Source: a bacterium
Lineage (GTDB): Bacteria; Desulfobacterota; Desulfobulbia; Desulfobulbales; Desulfobulbaceae
NCBI GenBank assembly: GCA_030538155.1
Contig: JAUNUN010000027.1
Span: forward strand, 1-35,388
Direction of reading: 5' to 3'
Length of the DNA: 35,388 bases
Part shown: piece by piece, positions 1 to 10,277 of the stretch
How positions within the stretch are numbered: the stretch's first letter is position 1
How the letters are laid out: each line of letters starts with the position of its first letter
Notes under the pieces: model-generated
What the model was told of the DNA's origin: nothing
The model's input: only the letters and a program-made list of their open reading frames with translations
Database searches by the model: none
Translations under genes and position numbers: made by a program

Positions 1-55
1 ATGCCGTCGGCCTTTCACGCCGGCAACACCGGTTCAAATCCGGTTGGGGACGCCA
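1..55 (+). tRNA. tRNA-Glu (TTC anticodon), 3' part only
   Basis: The window opens inside a tRNA. The anticodon loop CTTTCAC lies at 12-18 with anticodon TTC at 14-16, closed by a five-pair stem (7-11 with 19-23, one G-T pair). The T arm is at 28-44 (stem ACCGG/CCGGT, loop TTCAAAT). The 3' acceptor strand TGGGGAC is at 45-51, followed by discriminator G and an encoded CCA at 53-55. The loop and the GGGGAC acceptor end match bacterial tRNA-Glu. The D arm and 5' acceptor strand lie outside the window. Confidence 0.93.
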
Positions 56-61
56 GATAAA

Positions 62-97
62 AAAAAAGCGTGTCAGAGAAATCTGACACGCTTTTTT
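62..97 (+). terminator. Rho-independent terminator of the tRNA-Glu gene
   Basis: A perfect 11-base stem (67-77 with 82-92, GCGTGTCAGA core) with a GAAA loop is followed by a run of T at 92-97 and preceded by a run of A at 61-67, so the stem extends with A-T pairs. It begins seven bases after the tRNA CCA and should end that transcript. The flanking A and T runs mean it could also work from the other strand. Confidence 0.93.
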
Positions 98-185
98 GTT
101 TCTATGCTTTTGCTTAACCCTTTGCCCAGGTCTCTCTGATCTCAAACTCGCTACGGCAACTACGGTAGCGGATCAAACATCCTGC

Positions 186-217
186 ACCGGCCTGCAATGT
201 CCATGCAGGCCGGTTTT
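186..217. terminator. Hairpin between the tRNA and the Pal-like gene, possible terminator
   Basis: A perfect 11-base inverted repeat (186-196 with 204-214, core CCGGCCTGC) encloses a seven-base loop and is followed on the plus strand by TTTT. It lies 13 bases beyond the stop of the minus-strand lipoprotein gene. On that strand no U run follows the stem, so it would be an imperfect terminator for that gene. On the plus strand it would be a backup for the tRNA terminator. Which strand it serves is unclear. Confidence 0.5.
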
Positions 218-226
218 CAAAATCAA

Positions 227-859
227 TCATTCCAAAACAAAGTCAGCCCGGCGGTTCGAGGCATAGTCATTTTCATTCTCGCCGAAAAAGAGGGGCCGCT
301 CCTCACCGTAACTGATGGTACGAATGCGGTTTTCAGCTACGCCCAACTCCATCAGATAGCTTTTGGCGCTTGCTGCACGGCGCTCGCCCAGGGCCAGGTT
401 GTACTCATTGGTGCCTCGGTAGTCGGTATTGCCTTCAACCACCACATTGCGGGATGGGTTGCCGTTCAAGTACGCGCCGTTATGCTCCATGCTGGGAATT
501 TGGTCGGCCCGGATCACGGACTGATCAAAATCAAAGTAGACCGGCTTCATCTCGGGAGATGAACGGCCATGCTCCCGCTTATAGGCATCGCTCTGGGAAT
601 CGGCATTGGAAAAGAGACTGCCGGTACCGGCACCTGCGCCGCCGGTTGCATCCAAACCTTCAGTGGCAGGGCCGAATCCATCTTGGCCGGGCCGCATTTC
701 TTCAGTGATCTGACCTTCACGAAAGCCGTCGGTCAGGCTGCCTTCCGGCCGGTTATTGCCGGTTGGCGTGTACGGCGTCACCTGTTTGGATTTACAGCCT
801 GCCAGCAGCATGGCACAGACCAGCACACTCAAAAGAAAAATTCTCGAAATTTTCACCAT
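227..859 (-). CDS. pal: Peptidoglycan-associated OmpA-family lipoprotein (Pal-like)
   Basis: An outer-membrane lipoprotein that should bind peptidoglycan through an OmpA-C domain, as Pal does in the Tol-Pal system. I chose the ATG at 859, giving 210 residues, because it begins a clean lipoprotein signal (positive MVKISR, hydrophobic stretch, lipobox LLAGC with Cys22) and has GAGGT about seven bases upstream. A longer open frame to 1063 lacks this logic. Residues about 23-95 are a Gly/Ser-rich low-complexity linker. The OmpA domain fills about 105-210 with VYFDFDQSVIR, VEGNTDYRGT and the LGERRA helix. Known Pal proteins usually have VEGHTD, so the Asn here is a small difference. No tol genes are in the window, so the family is safer than the exact Pal role. 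Confidence 0.85.
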   Translation of the reverse strand: MVKISRIFLLSVLVCAMLLAGCKSKQVTPYTPTGNNRPEGSLTDGFREGQITEEMRPGQDGFGPATEGLDATGGAGAGTGSLFSNADSQSDAYKREHGRSSPEMKPVYFDFDQSVIRADQIPSMEHNGAYLNGNPSRNVVVEGNTDYRGTNEYNLALGERRAASAKSYLMELGVAENRIRTISYGEERPLFFGENENDYASNRRADFVLE

Positions 860-907
860 GGAAGACCTCGCAAATATGTGAAAGTTACGGCAACGTACCA
901 GCGTATG

Positions 908-937
908 TATATAGCGTTCCTGCCGGGGAAAGGTCAA
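908..937 (-). promoter_or_regulatory. Probable sigma-70 promoter of the Pal-like gene
   Basis: Read on the minus strand, TTGACC (937-932) and TATATA (913-908) are separated by 18 bases. This places the transcript start near 901, about 40 bases before the ATG at 859. It is one of the best consensus matches in the window and supports the internal ATG rather than the longer open frame, whose start lies upstream of the promoter. Confidence 0.65.
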
Positions 938-998
938 GTGAAAGAGCGGTTTTGCAAGGCCAAAGCACGCCTGATTCCAGCCTGGTTTCAGGTTTTTC

Positions 999-1027
999 TT
1001 GCGCCCCACCACATGCGATGGTAGATC
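999..1027 (+). promoter_or_regulatory. Weak candidate promoter of the ABC importer operon
   Basis: TTGCGC (999-1004) and TAGATC (1022-1027) are 17 bases apart and lie about 40 bases before the ATG of the binding protein. Both hexamers are partial matches, so this is only a candidate. A strong ribosome binding site, CAGGAGG at 1051-1057, follows. Confidence 0.3.
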
Positions 1028-1065
1028 ACCCTGAAGCATAATCCCATTTTCAGGAGGAAACACGC

Positions 1066-1815
1066 ATGCTCAACAGGTTCAGCATACTGGTTGCAACTCT
1101 TATTACAGGCATCTTCATGCTCTGCCAGCCTGCGACTGCAACGGAAAAAACCATTGTTTTCGCCTCGGACGCCACCTGGCCACCCATGGAGTTTGTTGAT
1201 GAACAAAAAAACCTGGTTGGTTACGCCATCGACATGGTCTATGCCATTGCCAAGGAGGGCGAGTTTAAGGCGGAGATCAAGAACACAGCCTGGGACGGTA
1301 TCTTTGCCGGCCTTATCGCCGGCAAGTACGATGCCATCGTCTCTTCGGTCTCGATTACGGAAGACCGTAAAAAAAACATGGATTTCAGCGAACCCTACTA
1401 CACGGTGCGCCAGGCCCTGATTGTGCGCAAGGATTCAAACGCCGCCACCCTGGCTGACCTGAAAGGGCAGAAAGTCGGTGGCCAGATCGGCACCACCGGC
1501 TATTTCACCATCAAAAACAACAAAGCCCTGGAAGCCAAGTCCTATGACGAAATCGGACTTGCCATGGAAGACTTGAATGTCGGCAGGCTGGCGGCCGTGG
1601 TTTGCGACGATCCGGTTGCCGCCGACTATGCCCTGAAGCGCTACCAGGATACCCTCAAGATCGTCCAGATCATCGAAAGCGGTACCGCTGAACAGTACGG
1701 TTTTGCCGTCAGCAAGGGTAATGACGAGGTGCTGGCCCTGATCAACAAGGGCCTGGCAATAATCAAGGAAAAGGGCATTGATAAGGAACTGCAGCAAAAG
1801 TGGATAGGCCGGTAA
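1066..1815 (+). CDS. Amino-acid ABC transporter, periplasmic substrate-binding protein
   Basis: A 249-residue periplasmic binding protein of the PBPb/SBP_bac_3 family that captures polar amino acids and hands them to the permease encoded next to it. A Sec signal peptide covers about residues 1-26 (hydrophobic core, then PATA-TE). The mature part shows the family opening (SDATWPPMEF), AWDGIFAGLIAGKYDA, the SITEDRKKNMDFSEPYY segment typical of ligand-pocket lobes, and GQIGTTGYF at the lobe crossover. The length is normal. The start is fixed by AGGAGG eight or nine bases upstream. It is the first gene of a three-gene operon. Which amino acid it binds cannot be read from sequence alone. Confidence 0.9.
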   Translation: MLNRFSILVATLITGIFMLCQPATATEKTIVFASDATWPPMEFVDEQKNLVGYAIDMVYAIAKEGEFKAEIKNTAWDGIFAGLIAGKYDAIVSSVSITEDRKKNMDFSEPYYTVRQALIVRKDSNAATLADLKGQKVGGQIGTTGYFTIKNNKALEAKSYDEIGLAMEDLNVGRLAAVVCDDPVAADYALKRYQDTLKIVQIIESGTAEQYGFAVSKGNDEVLALINKGLAIIKEKGIDKELQQKWIGR

Positions 1816-1824
1816 GCCGCTGCC

Positions 1825-2613
1825 ATGACTGAACGGGAAAGCCCGCAAATAGACGTGGGGGATGGCGCGGCCATCCCCCGTCGTGACGACAGGGGTCTGG
1901 TTTCCGCCTGGTGGATCGCCCTGTGCGGCGCGGTGCTGCTCCTGATTCTCTTGCCCCTGCTTAAGCCGGATCCGTACCTGGCTATTCTCCGCTTCATTCC
2001 TGATGGTATCCTGATCACCTTTCAGGTGACCGTTTGCTCGATCATCCTTGCCATTATTATCGGCCTGCTCACCGGCTTGGGCCGCATCTCCCGCAACCGC
2101 TTCATTAACCTCATTGCCTCCCTGTACGTTGAGGTGGTGCGGGGCATTCCGCTTCTGGTGCAGTTGTTCTACATCTACTTTGCCCTGGGCCGGGTGGTGC
2201 GGGTGCCGGATATTGCCGCAGCCATCATTGCCATGGCCTTCTGCTATGGCGCGTATATGGGCGAGGTTTTCCGCGCCGGCATTAAATCCATAGACCGGGG
2301 TCAGTCCGAGGCCTCGCACTCGCTGGGCTTCAATCACACGCAGACCATGATGTATATCGTCCTGCCCCAGGCCTGGCGCACCATTCTGCCGCCTGTGGGC
2401 AACGAGTTCATCGCCCTTTTGAAAGACACCTCACTGGTCTCCATTCTGGCGGTGTCCGATATCCTCAGGCGTGGGCGCGAGTATGCCGCCGAGAGTTTCA
2501 ACTATTTTGAGACCTACACCATCATTGCCCTGGTCTATCTGCTCATCACCCTGATCCTGTCCAAGGGGATCAGCATCATGGAATATCGGCTGAGCCATTA
2601 TGAGCGGCGCTGA
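1825..2613 (+). CDS. Amino-acid ABC transporter permease (HisM/GlnP family)
   Basis: A 262-residue inner-membrane permease of the polar amino-acid uptake family. The N-terminus (about 1-27) is polar and cytoplasmic. Hydrophobic segments follow, the first at about 28-48, then others around 62-84, 95-125, 130-150 and 230-250. The EAA loop that contacts the ATPase is visible as [20 protein letters not shown]. The segment [18 protein letters not shown] is also typical of the family. It starts nine bases after the binding-protein stop and ends inside the start of the ATPase gene (14-base overlap), so the three genes should be translated together. Confidence 0.9.
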   Translation: MTERESPQIDVGDGAAIPRRDDRGLVSAWWIALCGAVLLLILLPLLKPDPYLAILRFIPDGILITFQVTVCSIILAIIIGLLTGLGRISRNRFINLIASLYVEVVRGIPLLVQLFYIYFALGRVVRVPDIAAAIIAMAFCYGAYMGEVFRAGIKSIDRGQSEASHSLGFNHTQTMMYIVLPQAWRTILPPVGNEFIALLKDTSLVSILAVSDILRRGREYAAESFNYFETYTIIALVYLLITLILSKGISIMEYRLSHYERR

Positions 2614-3340
2614 TCCTATTATTCAGTTACGCGGCGTCAACAAGTCCTTTGGCGCATTCCGGGCGCTCAGCGATATCAATCTGGATATCCGGGCCGGCGA
2701 GAAAATTGTGGTGATCGGCCCCTCAGGCTCGGGTAAATCTACACTTTTGCGTAGCATCAACCGGCTGGAAACCATTGACAGCGGCTCCATTCTCATTGAT
2801 GGCCACGATCTGTACGACCCTGCGGAGAACATCAACAGCATCCGCATGGAAGTGGGCATGGTGTTTCAGAACTTCAACCTCTTCCGCCACAAAACCGCGC
2901 TGCAGAATCTGACCCTCGCGCCGGTCAAATTAAAAAAACTGCCCCTTGCCTTGGCCGAAGAAAAGGCCATGACCCTGCTTGCCAAGGTGGGCATGAGTGA
3001 GCGCAGCGGCCACTACCCGGTGCAACTCTCCGGCGGCCAGCAGCAGCGGGTGGCCATTGCCAGAGCCCTGGCAATGGAACCGAAAATCATGCTTTTTGAC
3101 GAGCCCACCTCGGCCCTTGATCCGGAAATGATCAACGAAGTGCTGGAAGTTATGATCGCGCTCGCCACAGAGGGCATGACCATGGTGGTGGTGACCCATG
3201 AAATGGGTTTTGCCCGCGAAGTGGCTGATCGTATTATCTTCATGGATGCGGGCAGGATTTTGGCTGATCATCCGCCCGAAACCTTTTTCAACAACTCCGG
3301 CAACCCGCGCATCCAGCTTTTTCTGCAGCAGATTCTGTAG
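2600..3340 (+). CDS. Amino-acid ABC transporter ATP-binding protein
   Basis: A 246-residue cytoplasmic ABC ATPase that powers the adjacent permease. It has all the expected motifs in order: Walker [11 protein letters not shown]-loop MVFQNFNLF, signature LSGGQQQR, Walker [15 protein letters not shown] and the switch histidine in VVVTHEMGF. This motif wording is that of the GlnQ/HisP subgroup. The start overlaps the permease gene by 14 bases. Length is standard. A 33-base gap with no visible terminator separates it from the following cupin gene. Confidence 0.95.
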   Translation: MSGADPIIQLRGVNKSFGAFRALSDINLDIRAGEKIVVIGPSGSGKSTLLRSINRLETIDSGSILIDGHDLYDPAENINSIRMEVGMVFQNFNLFRHKTALQNLTLAPVKLKKLPLALAEEKAMTLLAKVGMSERSGHYPVQLSGGQQQRVAIARALAMEPKIMLFDEPTSALDPEMINEVLEVMIALATEGMTMVVVTHEMGFAREVADRIIFMDAGRILADHPPETFFNNSGNPRIQLFLQQIL

Positions 3341-3373
3341 TCGTCCGTCATCATCCCGAGCGAAGAGAGAACA

Positions 3374-3883
3374 ATGGATTCAAGCCAAGGTACACCTGCG
3401 CCTGCTGTGGCCGATCTGCCCAACATGCCCGGCACACCTGCACACCTGCTGGCCGTGCACAGCCATCAGGGCACAGGCTACAGTCCTCTGGTTGACTACG
3501 GTACCTGGCGGGTGGCCCTGCTCAACTACGACAGCACACTTGAGGTGCCGACCCTGGACAAGATGCAACGCCACAACGAAACAGATGAAGTCTTTGTGCT
3601 CCTCAAGGGGCGCTGCCTGCTTTTTCTCGGTGACGGCGCAGAGCAGGTGGAACGTATCTACGCAGAAGACCTTCGCCCCTGTCTGCTCTACAACGTGCGC
3701 CGTGGCGTCTGGCACAACCACAGCCTGAGCAAGGATGCCCAGGTTCTGGTGGTGGAAAACCGCGACACCACCTATGACAATTCCCCCTTCACCAGTTTGA
3801 CCACAGCCCAGCAGGGGGAACTTGTCCGCCTTTGCGCGCTTGCCTGGGGTGGGCAAGCAACAGCCCCTGCTCACGGCAAGTAA
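3374..3883 (+). CDS. Small cupin-fold protein of unknown function
   Basis: A 169-residue soluble protein with no signal peptide. The segment HNETDEVFVLLKG (about residues 70-82) resembles cupin motif 1, with H and E where cupins place metal ligands. RRGVWHNHSLS near residue 110-120 looks like the second cupin motif, and the flanking strands (CLLFLGD, AQVLVVENRDT) fit a single-domain beta-barrel. The metal-binding pattern is incomplete compared with classical cupins. It follows the ABC ATPase by 33 bases and could be cotranscribed, perhaps acting on the imported compound, but that is only context. A GAGAGA sequence upstream of the ATG can serve as ribosome binding site. Confidence 0.65.
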   Translation: MDSSQGTPAPAVADLPNMPGTPAHLLAVHSHQGTGYSPLVDYGTWRVALLNYDSTLEVPTLDKMQRHNETDEVFVLLKGRCLLFLGDGAEQVERIYAEDLRPCLLYNVRRGVWHNHSLSKDAQVLVVENRDTTYDNSPFTSLTTAQQGELVRLCALAWGGQATAPAHGK

Positions 3884-3903
3884 AGGGGTTTCCTACTTAA
3901 TAG

Positions 3904-5673
<1,770 letters not shown>

Positions 5674-5682
5674 GGCTGCGCT

Positions 5683-6534
5683 ATGAGCATGGAACTCGTT
5701 CAGTTCTCCCCTTTTCCAGGAGAAAACATCCAGGTTGGCCCTGGCCGGCCGCTTCTGCTTCTGGCAGGGCCCTGTGTGCTGGAAGGCGAGGCCATGGCCC
5801 GCGATACTGCCGCCGAAGTCAAGGCGATCTGTACCCGCCTGGGTATCAACTTTGTCTTCAAGGCCTCCTTTGACAAGGCCAACCGCACCTCCATCAGCTC
5901 TTTCCGTGGCCCTGGCCTGCACAAGGGCCTGGAGATCTTGGCCAGCCTACGGCAAGACCTGCGCCTGCCCATTGTTTCCGACATCCACGAACCCTCCCAA
6001 GCCGGGCCTGCGGGCGAGGTTTTGGACATCATCCAGATTCCGGCCTTTCTCTGTCGGCAGACCGATCTGCTCCTGGCCGCCGCCGCTACCGGCAAGGTGG
6101 TCAATGTGAAGAAGGGGCAGTTTGTGGCCCCCTGGGATATGCTGCATGCGGTGGGCAAACTGCGCGAGGCGGGCTGCAGGAAAATCTTCCTCACCGAGCG
6201 CGGCGCAAGCTTCGGCTACAACAACCTGGTGGTGGATATGCGCTCCTTTCAGGTCATGCGCTCCTTTGGCTGCCCGGTTGTTTTTGACGGCACCCACTCG
6301 GTACAGTTGCCAGGCGGCGCGGGCGCTTCCTCCGGCGGCCAGCGGGAATTCATCCCCCTGCTCACCCGGGCCGCCATGGCAGCCGGTATTGACGGCCTTT
6401 TTCTGGAAGTGCATCCAGATCCGGACAAGGCCCTGTGCGACGGCCCCAACTCCCTGCCCCTGGCCGGGCTTGAGCCCCTCTTGCAGGATCTCTTGCGGGT
6501 GCGCAGCGCGCTTAGCACACTTACCTCGGCATGA
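5683..6534 (+). CDS. kdsA: 3-deoxy-D-manno-octulosonate 8-phosphate synthase
   Basis: Condenses phosphoenolpyruvate with arabinose 5-phosphate to KDO 8-phosphate, the first committed step to the LPS inner-core sugar. The 283-residue protein shows [40 protein letters not shown] and [18 protein letters not shown]. Cys31, His205, Glu242 and Asp253 are in place. They correspond, with a constant offset of 20, to the metal ligands known in the Aquifex enzyme (Cys11, His185, Glu222, Asp233), so this should be the metal-dependent class rather than the E. coli type, which has Asn at the Cys site. The stop overlaps the kdsC start in ATGA. Confidence 0.96.
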   Translation: MSMELVQFSPFPGENIQVGPGRPLLLLAGPCVLEGEAMARDTAAEVKAICTRLGINFVFKASFDKANRTSISSFRGPGLHKGLEILASLRQDLRLPIVSDIHEPSQAGPAGEVLDIIQIPAFLCRQTDLLLAAAATGKVVNVKKGQFVAPWDMLHAVGKLREAGCRKIFLTERGASFGYNNLVVDMRSFQVMRSFGCPVVFDGTHSVQLPGGAGASSGGQREFIPLLTRAAMAAGIDGLFLEVHPDPDKALCDGPNSLPLAGLEPLLQDLLRVRSALSTLTSA

Positions 6535-7121
6535 CAACACAAGAACATACAGCAGCCATGTTCAGCAACTCCAGCAAGTCCAGCAGTTCGCAAGAACAGG
6601 AAAACGCCCTCCTCCGGGCCAGGCCGGTACGGCTTCTTCTCCTTGATGTGGACGGAGTGCTCAGCGATGGCCGTATCAGTTACGGCACTGACGGGCTGGA
6701 ACTCAAATCCTTCCATACCCAGGACGGCTTTGGCCTGCGTCTGCTCAGACAAAGCGGCATTGCCGCCGGCATCATCACCGGCCGGGGCTCGGAGGCGGTG
6801 CGTCGCAGGGCCGCCGAATTGAAGTTGAGCCATCTCTACGAAAATGCCGCCGACAAGCTGGTGCTCTTTGAGGAGATCCTCCGCCAGGAAGGTTTGCAGC
6901 CGGAACAGTGCGCCTATATGGGCGACGACTGGATGGATCTGCCCCTGCTCAGGCGGGTAGGCCTGGCCGCAGCCCCGGCCAATGCCGTTGCCGCGGTGAA
7001 GGAGCGCGTCCACTTTGTTACTCAAAGAAACGGCGGTGATGGTGCGGTGCGGGAACTCTGTGATCTCCTGCTCAAGGCGCAAGGACTCTATGACCAACTC
7101 CTCTTACAGTTTGACCGATGA
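6531..7121 (+). CDS. kdsC: KDO 8-phosphate phosphatase (HAD family)
   Basis: Removes phosphate from KDO 8-phosphate to give KDO. It belongs to the small C0-type HAD phosphatases. The 196-residue protein has motif [13 protein letters not shown] with the nucleophile and acid aspartates near residues 37-39, motif II in the IITGR segment, a motif III lysine in the NAADKL region and motif [11 protein letters not shown]. About 30 residues rich in Ser and Gln precede the HAD fold and look disordered. The first ATG overlaps the kdsA stop by four bases (ATGA), which favours it over an in-frame ATG nine codons later. The end again overlaps lptC by ATGA, so kdsA-kdsC-lptC are translationally coupled. 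Confidence 0.94.
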   Translation: MTTQEHTAAMFSNSSKSSSSQEQENALLRARPVRLLLLDVDGVLSDGRISYGTDGLELKSFHTQDGFGLRLLRQSGIAAGIITGRGSEAVRRRAAELKLSHLYENAADKLVLFEEILRQEGLQPEQCAYMGDDWMDLPLLRRVGLAAAPANAVAAVKERVHFVTQRNGGDGAVRELCDLLLKAQGLYDQLLLQFDR

Positions 7122-7687
7122 GCCATTCTCCCCGCAACCTTTTGTGGCTCTTGCCGCTGGTGTTTTTTGCCACCGCCCCGCTGTGGCTGCCGCCGCTCGG
7201 CCGTTTCCTTGCCCCGCGCGGCGGCTATGACCCCAGGTTCAGCGGCCAGGTCTCCTCTTCGCCCATCCAAAACTTCACCATGGATTCGGTCTCCATTACC
7301 CTCACCAGCAAGGGCAAGGAAGAATGGCAGATCGACGCCAGGCAGGCTTATACCGGCGAGCGCGACAATGAAATCGAGATGGTCGGGGTCAATGCCATGT
7401 ACATCGGCACGGAACGGGAGCCGACCAATATCCAGAGCGAGCGCGGCCGTTACCTGGTGGAGGCGCGCGAACTGATTCTTCAGGACAAGGTCTTTATCAA
7501 AAAACCCACCCAGCGCGAGGAACTGCGCACCGATCTTTTACACTATTACGACGCCACCAAAATGGCGGTCAGCCCCGGACCGGTGGAGATCATCACCGAA
7601 GATTTTCACCTCAATGCCGGCAGTATGGATTACGATCTTTCAACCGATGGCTATGATTTCGGCGACCGGGTACGGGTGAACCTGTAG
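7118..7687 (+). CDS. lptC: LPS export protein LptC
   Basis: LptC is the bitopic inner-membrane protein that receives LPS from LptFG and passes it to periplasmic LptA. The 189-residue product begins with one hydrophobic segment (about 7-29) that should act as an uncleaved anchor. The rest is a beta-rich periplasmic domain: repeated strand patterns such as [20 protein letters not shown] and a [20 protein letters not shown] end typical of LptC/YrbK. The start overlaps kdsC in ATGA. In many genomes lptA and lptB follow; here dapL follows after 38 bases, so the export partners must be encoded elsewhere. Family call rests on length, topology and neighbours more than on strict motifs. Confidence 0.85.
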   Translation: MSHSPRNLLWLLPLVFFATAPLWLPPLGRFLAPRGGYDPRFSGQVSSSPIQNFTMDSVSITLTSKGKEEWQIDARQAYTGERDNEIEMVGVNAMYIGTEREPTNIQSERGRYLVEARELILQDKVFIKKPTQREELRTDLLHYYDATKMAVSPGPVEIITEDFHLNAGSMDYDLSTDGYDFGDRVRVNL

Positions 7688-7725
7688 CTGCCGCCACCCG
7701 TCTTCACTCTATCAACGGAACAACA

Positions 7726-8949
7726 ATGCTGCACATCAACGAACACTACCTCAAACTGCAGGCCTCCTACCTGTTCTCCGACATTGCCCGCCGGGTTGCG
7801 GCTTTTCAGGAAAAACATCCGGAGCGTGAAATCATTAAAATGGGCATCGGCGATGTCACCAACCCGCTGCCTCCTGCCTGCATTCAAGCCTTTCATCAGG
7901 CGGTGGATGAGATGGCCTCAAGCGAGAGCTTCCGGGGTTATGGTCCGGAGCAGGGATATTCTTTTCTGCGGGAAGCGATTGCCAAACATGATTTTCAGAG
8001 CAGGGGCGCCAAGGTGGATGCCGACGAGATCTTCATCTCCGATGGCGCCAAATGCGATACCGGCAATATCCAGGAACTCTTTGCACTCGATGCCAGGGTC
8101 GCTATTCCGGATCCGGTCTATCCGGTGTATCTGGACACCAATGTCATGGCAGGCCGTACCGGCGCATTTCAGGACGGCCGCTACCAGGGCCTGGTGTATC
8201 TGGATTCCACCGCAGAAAACGGCTATGTGCCCAGCCTGCCGCAAGAGCCGGTTGATTTAATCTATCTGTGCTTCCCCAACAACCCGACCGGCTCCACCAT
8301 TACCAAGGCGCAACTGCAGACCTGGATAGACTACGCCCGCGAACACAAGGCCCTGATCCTCTTTGACGCGGCCTACGAGGCCTTTATCCGCGACGAAAGC
8401 CTACCGCATTCCATCTACGAACTGGATGGCGCGCGTGAGGTGGCCATCGAATTCCGCAGCTTTTCCAAAAGCGCCGGCTTTACCGGCACCCGCTGCGCCT
8501 ACACGGTGGTGCCCAAGGACTGCATGGCCTATGACCGCGAGGGCAAGGCCCACAGCCTGCATGCTTTGTGGAACCGCCGTCACAGCACCAAGTTCAACGG
8601 GGTGTCCTACCCGGTGCAACGGGCAGCGGAGGCGGTGTATTCAGAACAGGGCAAGGCCGAATGCCGGGCCCTGATCGACGACTACCTGGCCAATGCGCGC
8701 CTGATTGCCGAGGCCATGGATCAACTGGGCTACGCCCATGTGGGCGGCAAGAACGCGCCCTACATCTGGGTACAGAGCAAGAGGGATTCCTGGGAGTTTT
8801 TTGATGCGCTCTTGGAGCAGGCCGGAGTGGTCTGCACCCCAGGCGCGGGCTTCGGCAAGTGCGGCCAAGGCTATATCCGGCTTTCCGCTTTCAATTCCAG
8901 GGCCAATGTGGAGAAGGCCATGGAGCGGATCGCCACCGCCTTCAAATAA
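7726..8949 (+). CDS. dapL: LL-diaminopimelate aminotransferase
   Basis: A pyridoxal-phosphate enzyme converting tetrahydrodipicolinate directly to LL-diaminopimelate with glutamate as amino donor, for lysine and peptidoglycan. The 407 residues show the DapL opening ([17 protein letters not shown]), [20 protein letters not shown], the cofactor-binding FPNNPTG at 183-189, FDAAYEAFI, and the Schiff-base lysine Lys248 in [15 protein letters not shown]. These are the wording of DapL rather than of general class I aminotransferases. It makes the succinylase or acetylase branches of the DAP pathway unnecessary. It ends 30 bases from the convergent amidohydrolase gene, with no evident terminator between. 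Confidence 0.94.
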   Translation: MLHINEHYLKLQASYLFSDIARRVAAFQEKHPEREIIKMGIGDVTNPLPPACIQAFHQAVDEMASSESFRGYGPEQGYSFLREAIAKHDFQSRGAKVDADEIFISDGAKCDTGNIQELFALDARVAIPDPVYPVYLDTNVMAGRTGAFQDGRYQGLVYLDSTAENGYVPSLPQEPVDLIYLCFPNNPTGSTITKAQLQTWIDYAREHKALILFDAAYEAFIRDESLPHSIYELDGAREVAIEFRSFSKSAGFTGTRCAYTVVPKDCMAYDREGKAHSLHALWNRRHSTKFNGVSYPVQRAAEAVYSEQGKAECRALIDDYLANARLIAEAMDQLGYAHVGGKNAPYIWVQSKRDSWEFFDALLEQAGVVCTPGAGFGKCGQGYIRLSAFNSRANVEKAMERIATAFK

Positions 8950-8979
8950 TACCCCTGCCCAGCAGCGGCAATGCCCCGT

Positions 8980-9780
8980 CTATCCGCTCAGTCCCTTGAG
9001 CAGGTGGCGGGCGTTGCTGCTGATGATCCGATCAAAAAGCTCCTGCGGCAAGTCCAGGCTGCGGAGTCCTTCCAAGCTTTTCTTTTGATCCGTCCAGGGC
9101 GAGTCGGAACCAAAGAGCAGGTACTCCTGCGGATGCGCCAGCAAGAGGCGCTTTAAGCGTTCCTGCGGTAAAAAATCCGTGCCGAACGACAATTCCAGAT
9201 AGACCGGCCTGCCGACCAGCAGGCGTTCCACCTCATCCCAATCATCCCAGCCGCCCACATGGGTAGCAATAAGCTTAAGCTTGGGCCAGCGGCGGATGAC
9301 CGCGTCAATCCGGGCCGGGTCTGCCTTGCGCTGCCGTGGGAAGGCAATGTCAAAGCCGGCGTGGATAACCAAGAGCAGGCCCAACTCGCTCAATTCCTCG
9401 TACAAAGGAAAAAGAGCCGGATCATCAAGCAGGTAATCCTGATAAAAGGAGTGCATCTTGATACCGGCAAATCCCTGGCCATGCACTTCGCGTATACGGG
9501 TCAGGAGCTTTTCGTCGCGCGGATGCACCGAAGGCAGGGGAATGATGCGCTCGCTGCGCACAGCAGCTGACCAGGCGAGAATATCATCAAACTGGGCGGG
9601 TCGGGTGGCAATGGAGCAGAGTACTGAGCGCTCTATGCCTGCAGCATCCATGGAGGCCAGCAAGCCCTTGATGGTGCCGTCGCCATAGGCGCTAATATTG
9701 CCGCTCTCTTCCAAAGAGGCCACGGCCCGCCGGGCCAGGGCATCGGGAAAGGCGTGGGTATGGAAATCAATGATGCCCAT
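8980..9780 (-). CDS. Amidohydrolase-family metal-dependent hydrolase (amidohydro_2 type)
   Basis: A 266-residue TIM-barrel hydrolase of the ACMSD/amidohydro_2 group. The entry motif DFHTHAFPD (about 5-13) supplies the HxH metal ligands. LVIHAGFD, ATHVGG and the late FGSDSPW supply the other expected His and Asp ligands. The order and spacing match the family, whose members include decarboxylases and hydrolases of unknown substrate. It is the last gene of the def-fmt-larC-pgpA run, 20 bases after pgpA. The substrate cannot be deduced from sequence. Confidence 0.82.
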   Translation of the reverse strand: MGIIDFHTHAFPDALARRAVASLEESGNISAYGDGTIKGLLASMDAAGIERSVLCSIATRPAQFDDILAWSAAVRSERIIPLPSVHPRDEKLLTRIREVHGQGFAGIKMHSFYQDYLLDDPALFPLYEELSELGLLLVIHAGFDIAFPRQRKADPARIDAVIRRWPKLKLIATHVGGWDDWDEVERLLVGRPVYLELSFGTDFLPQERLKRLLLAHPQEYLLFGSDSPWTDQKKSLEGLRSLDLPQELFDRIISSNARHLLKGLSG

Positions 9781-9800
9781 AAATCTGGCCCCTGAAAAGA

Positions 9801-10268
9801 TCAGGACACATTGAGGAAGTACAGACCCAGTTGCAGCACTGCCAGGGCATAGAGGCCGGCGGCCACATCATCGAGCATGATGCCTAGGCCGCCGTGGATG
9901 TGCTGATCCAGCCAGCGGACTGGAAAGGGTTTGAAGATATCGAAGATGCGAAAGAGGATAAAACCGGCCAGGGCCGCGAGCGGGTGGGTCGGGGCTGCAC
10001 AGAGGGCGATAAGCTGGCCTGCCACCTCGTCGATCACCACCAGGCTCGGATCGGGTCGGTCGAGCAGTTTTTCCGTGGCACCGGCGCTTGCCACACCAAC
10101 AACAAACACGGCCGCCACAAAGAGGAGATATGGAACTGCATGGAAGGGGAGAAAAGTCCCGACTGCAAGCCAGCAGAGGGCAGTCAGGGCCGAGGCCCAG
10201 GTGCCCGGCGCCTTAGGCAGATAGCCGCTGCCCGCACCGGTGGCGATAAAGAGAAAAAGCCGGTCCAT
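9801..10268 (-). CDS. pgpA: Phosphatidylglycerophosphatase A
   Basis: An inner-membrane phosphatase that dephosphorylates phosphatidylglycerophosphate to phosphatidylglycerol. The 155-residue protein carries the family signature GSGYLPKAPGTWAS near its start, VVIDEVAGQ with paired acidic residues in the middle, and FRIFDIFKPFPVRWLD plus GGLGIMLDDVAAG near the end. Several hydrophobic segments (about 25-60, 95-115, 130-150) fit membrane insertion. It starts nine bases after the larC stop. With plsY and dgkA also in this window, phospholipid metabolism is well represented, though on different transcripts. Confidence 0.93.
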   Translation of the reverse strand: MDRLFLFIATGAGSGYLPKAPGTWASALTALCWLAVGTFLPFHAVPYLLFVAAVFVVGVASAGATEKLLDRPDPSLVVIDEVAGQLIALCAAPTHPLAALAGFILFRIFDIFKPFPVRWLDQHIHGGLGIMLDDVAAGLYALAVLQLGLYFLNVS

Positions 10269-10277
10269 AAGGCTCCC

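Noticed and set aside
1435..2337. A 300-codon minus-strand frame opposite the ABC binding protein and permease
   Set aside because: Antisense shadow with low-complexity composition; the plus-strand genes have signal peptide, motifs and ribosome binding sites.
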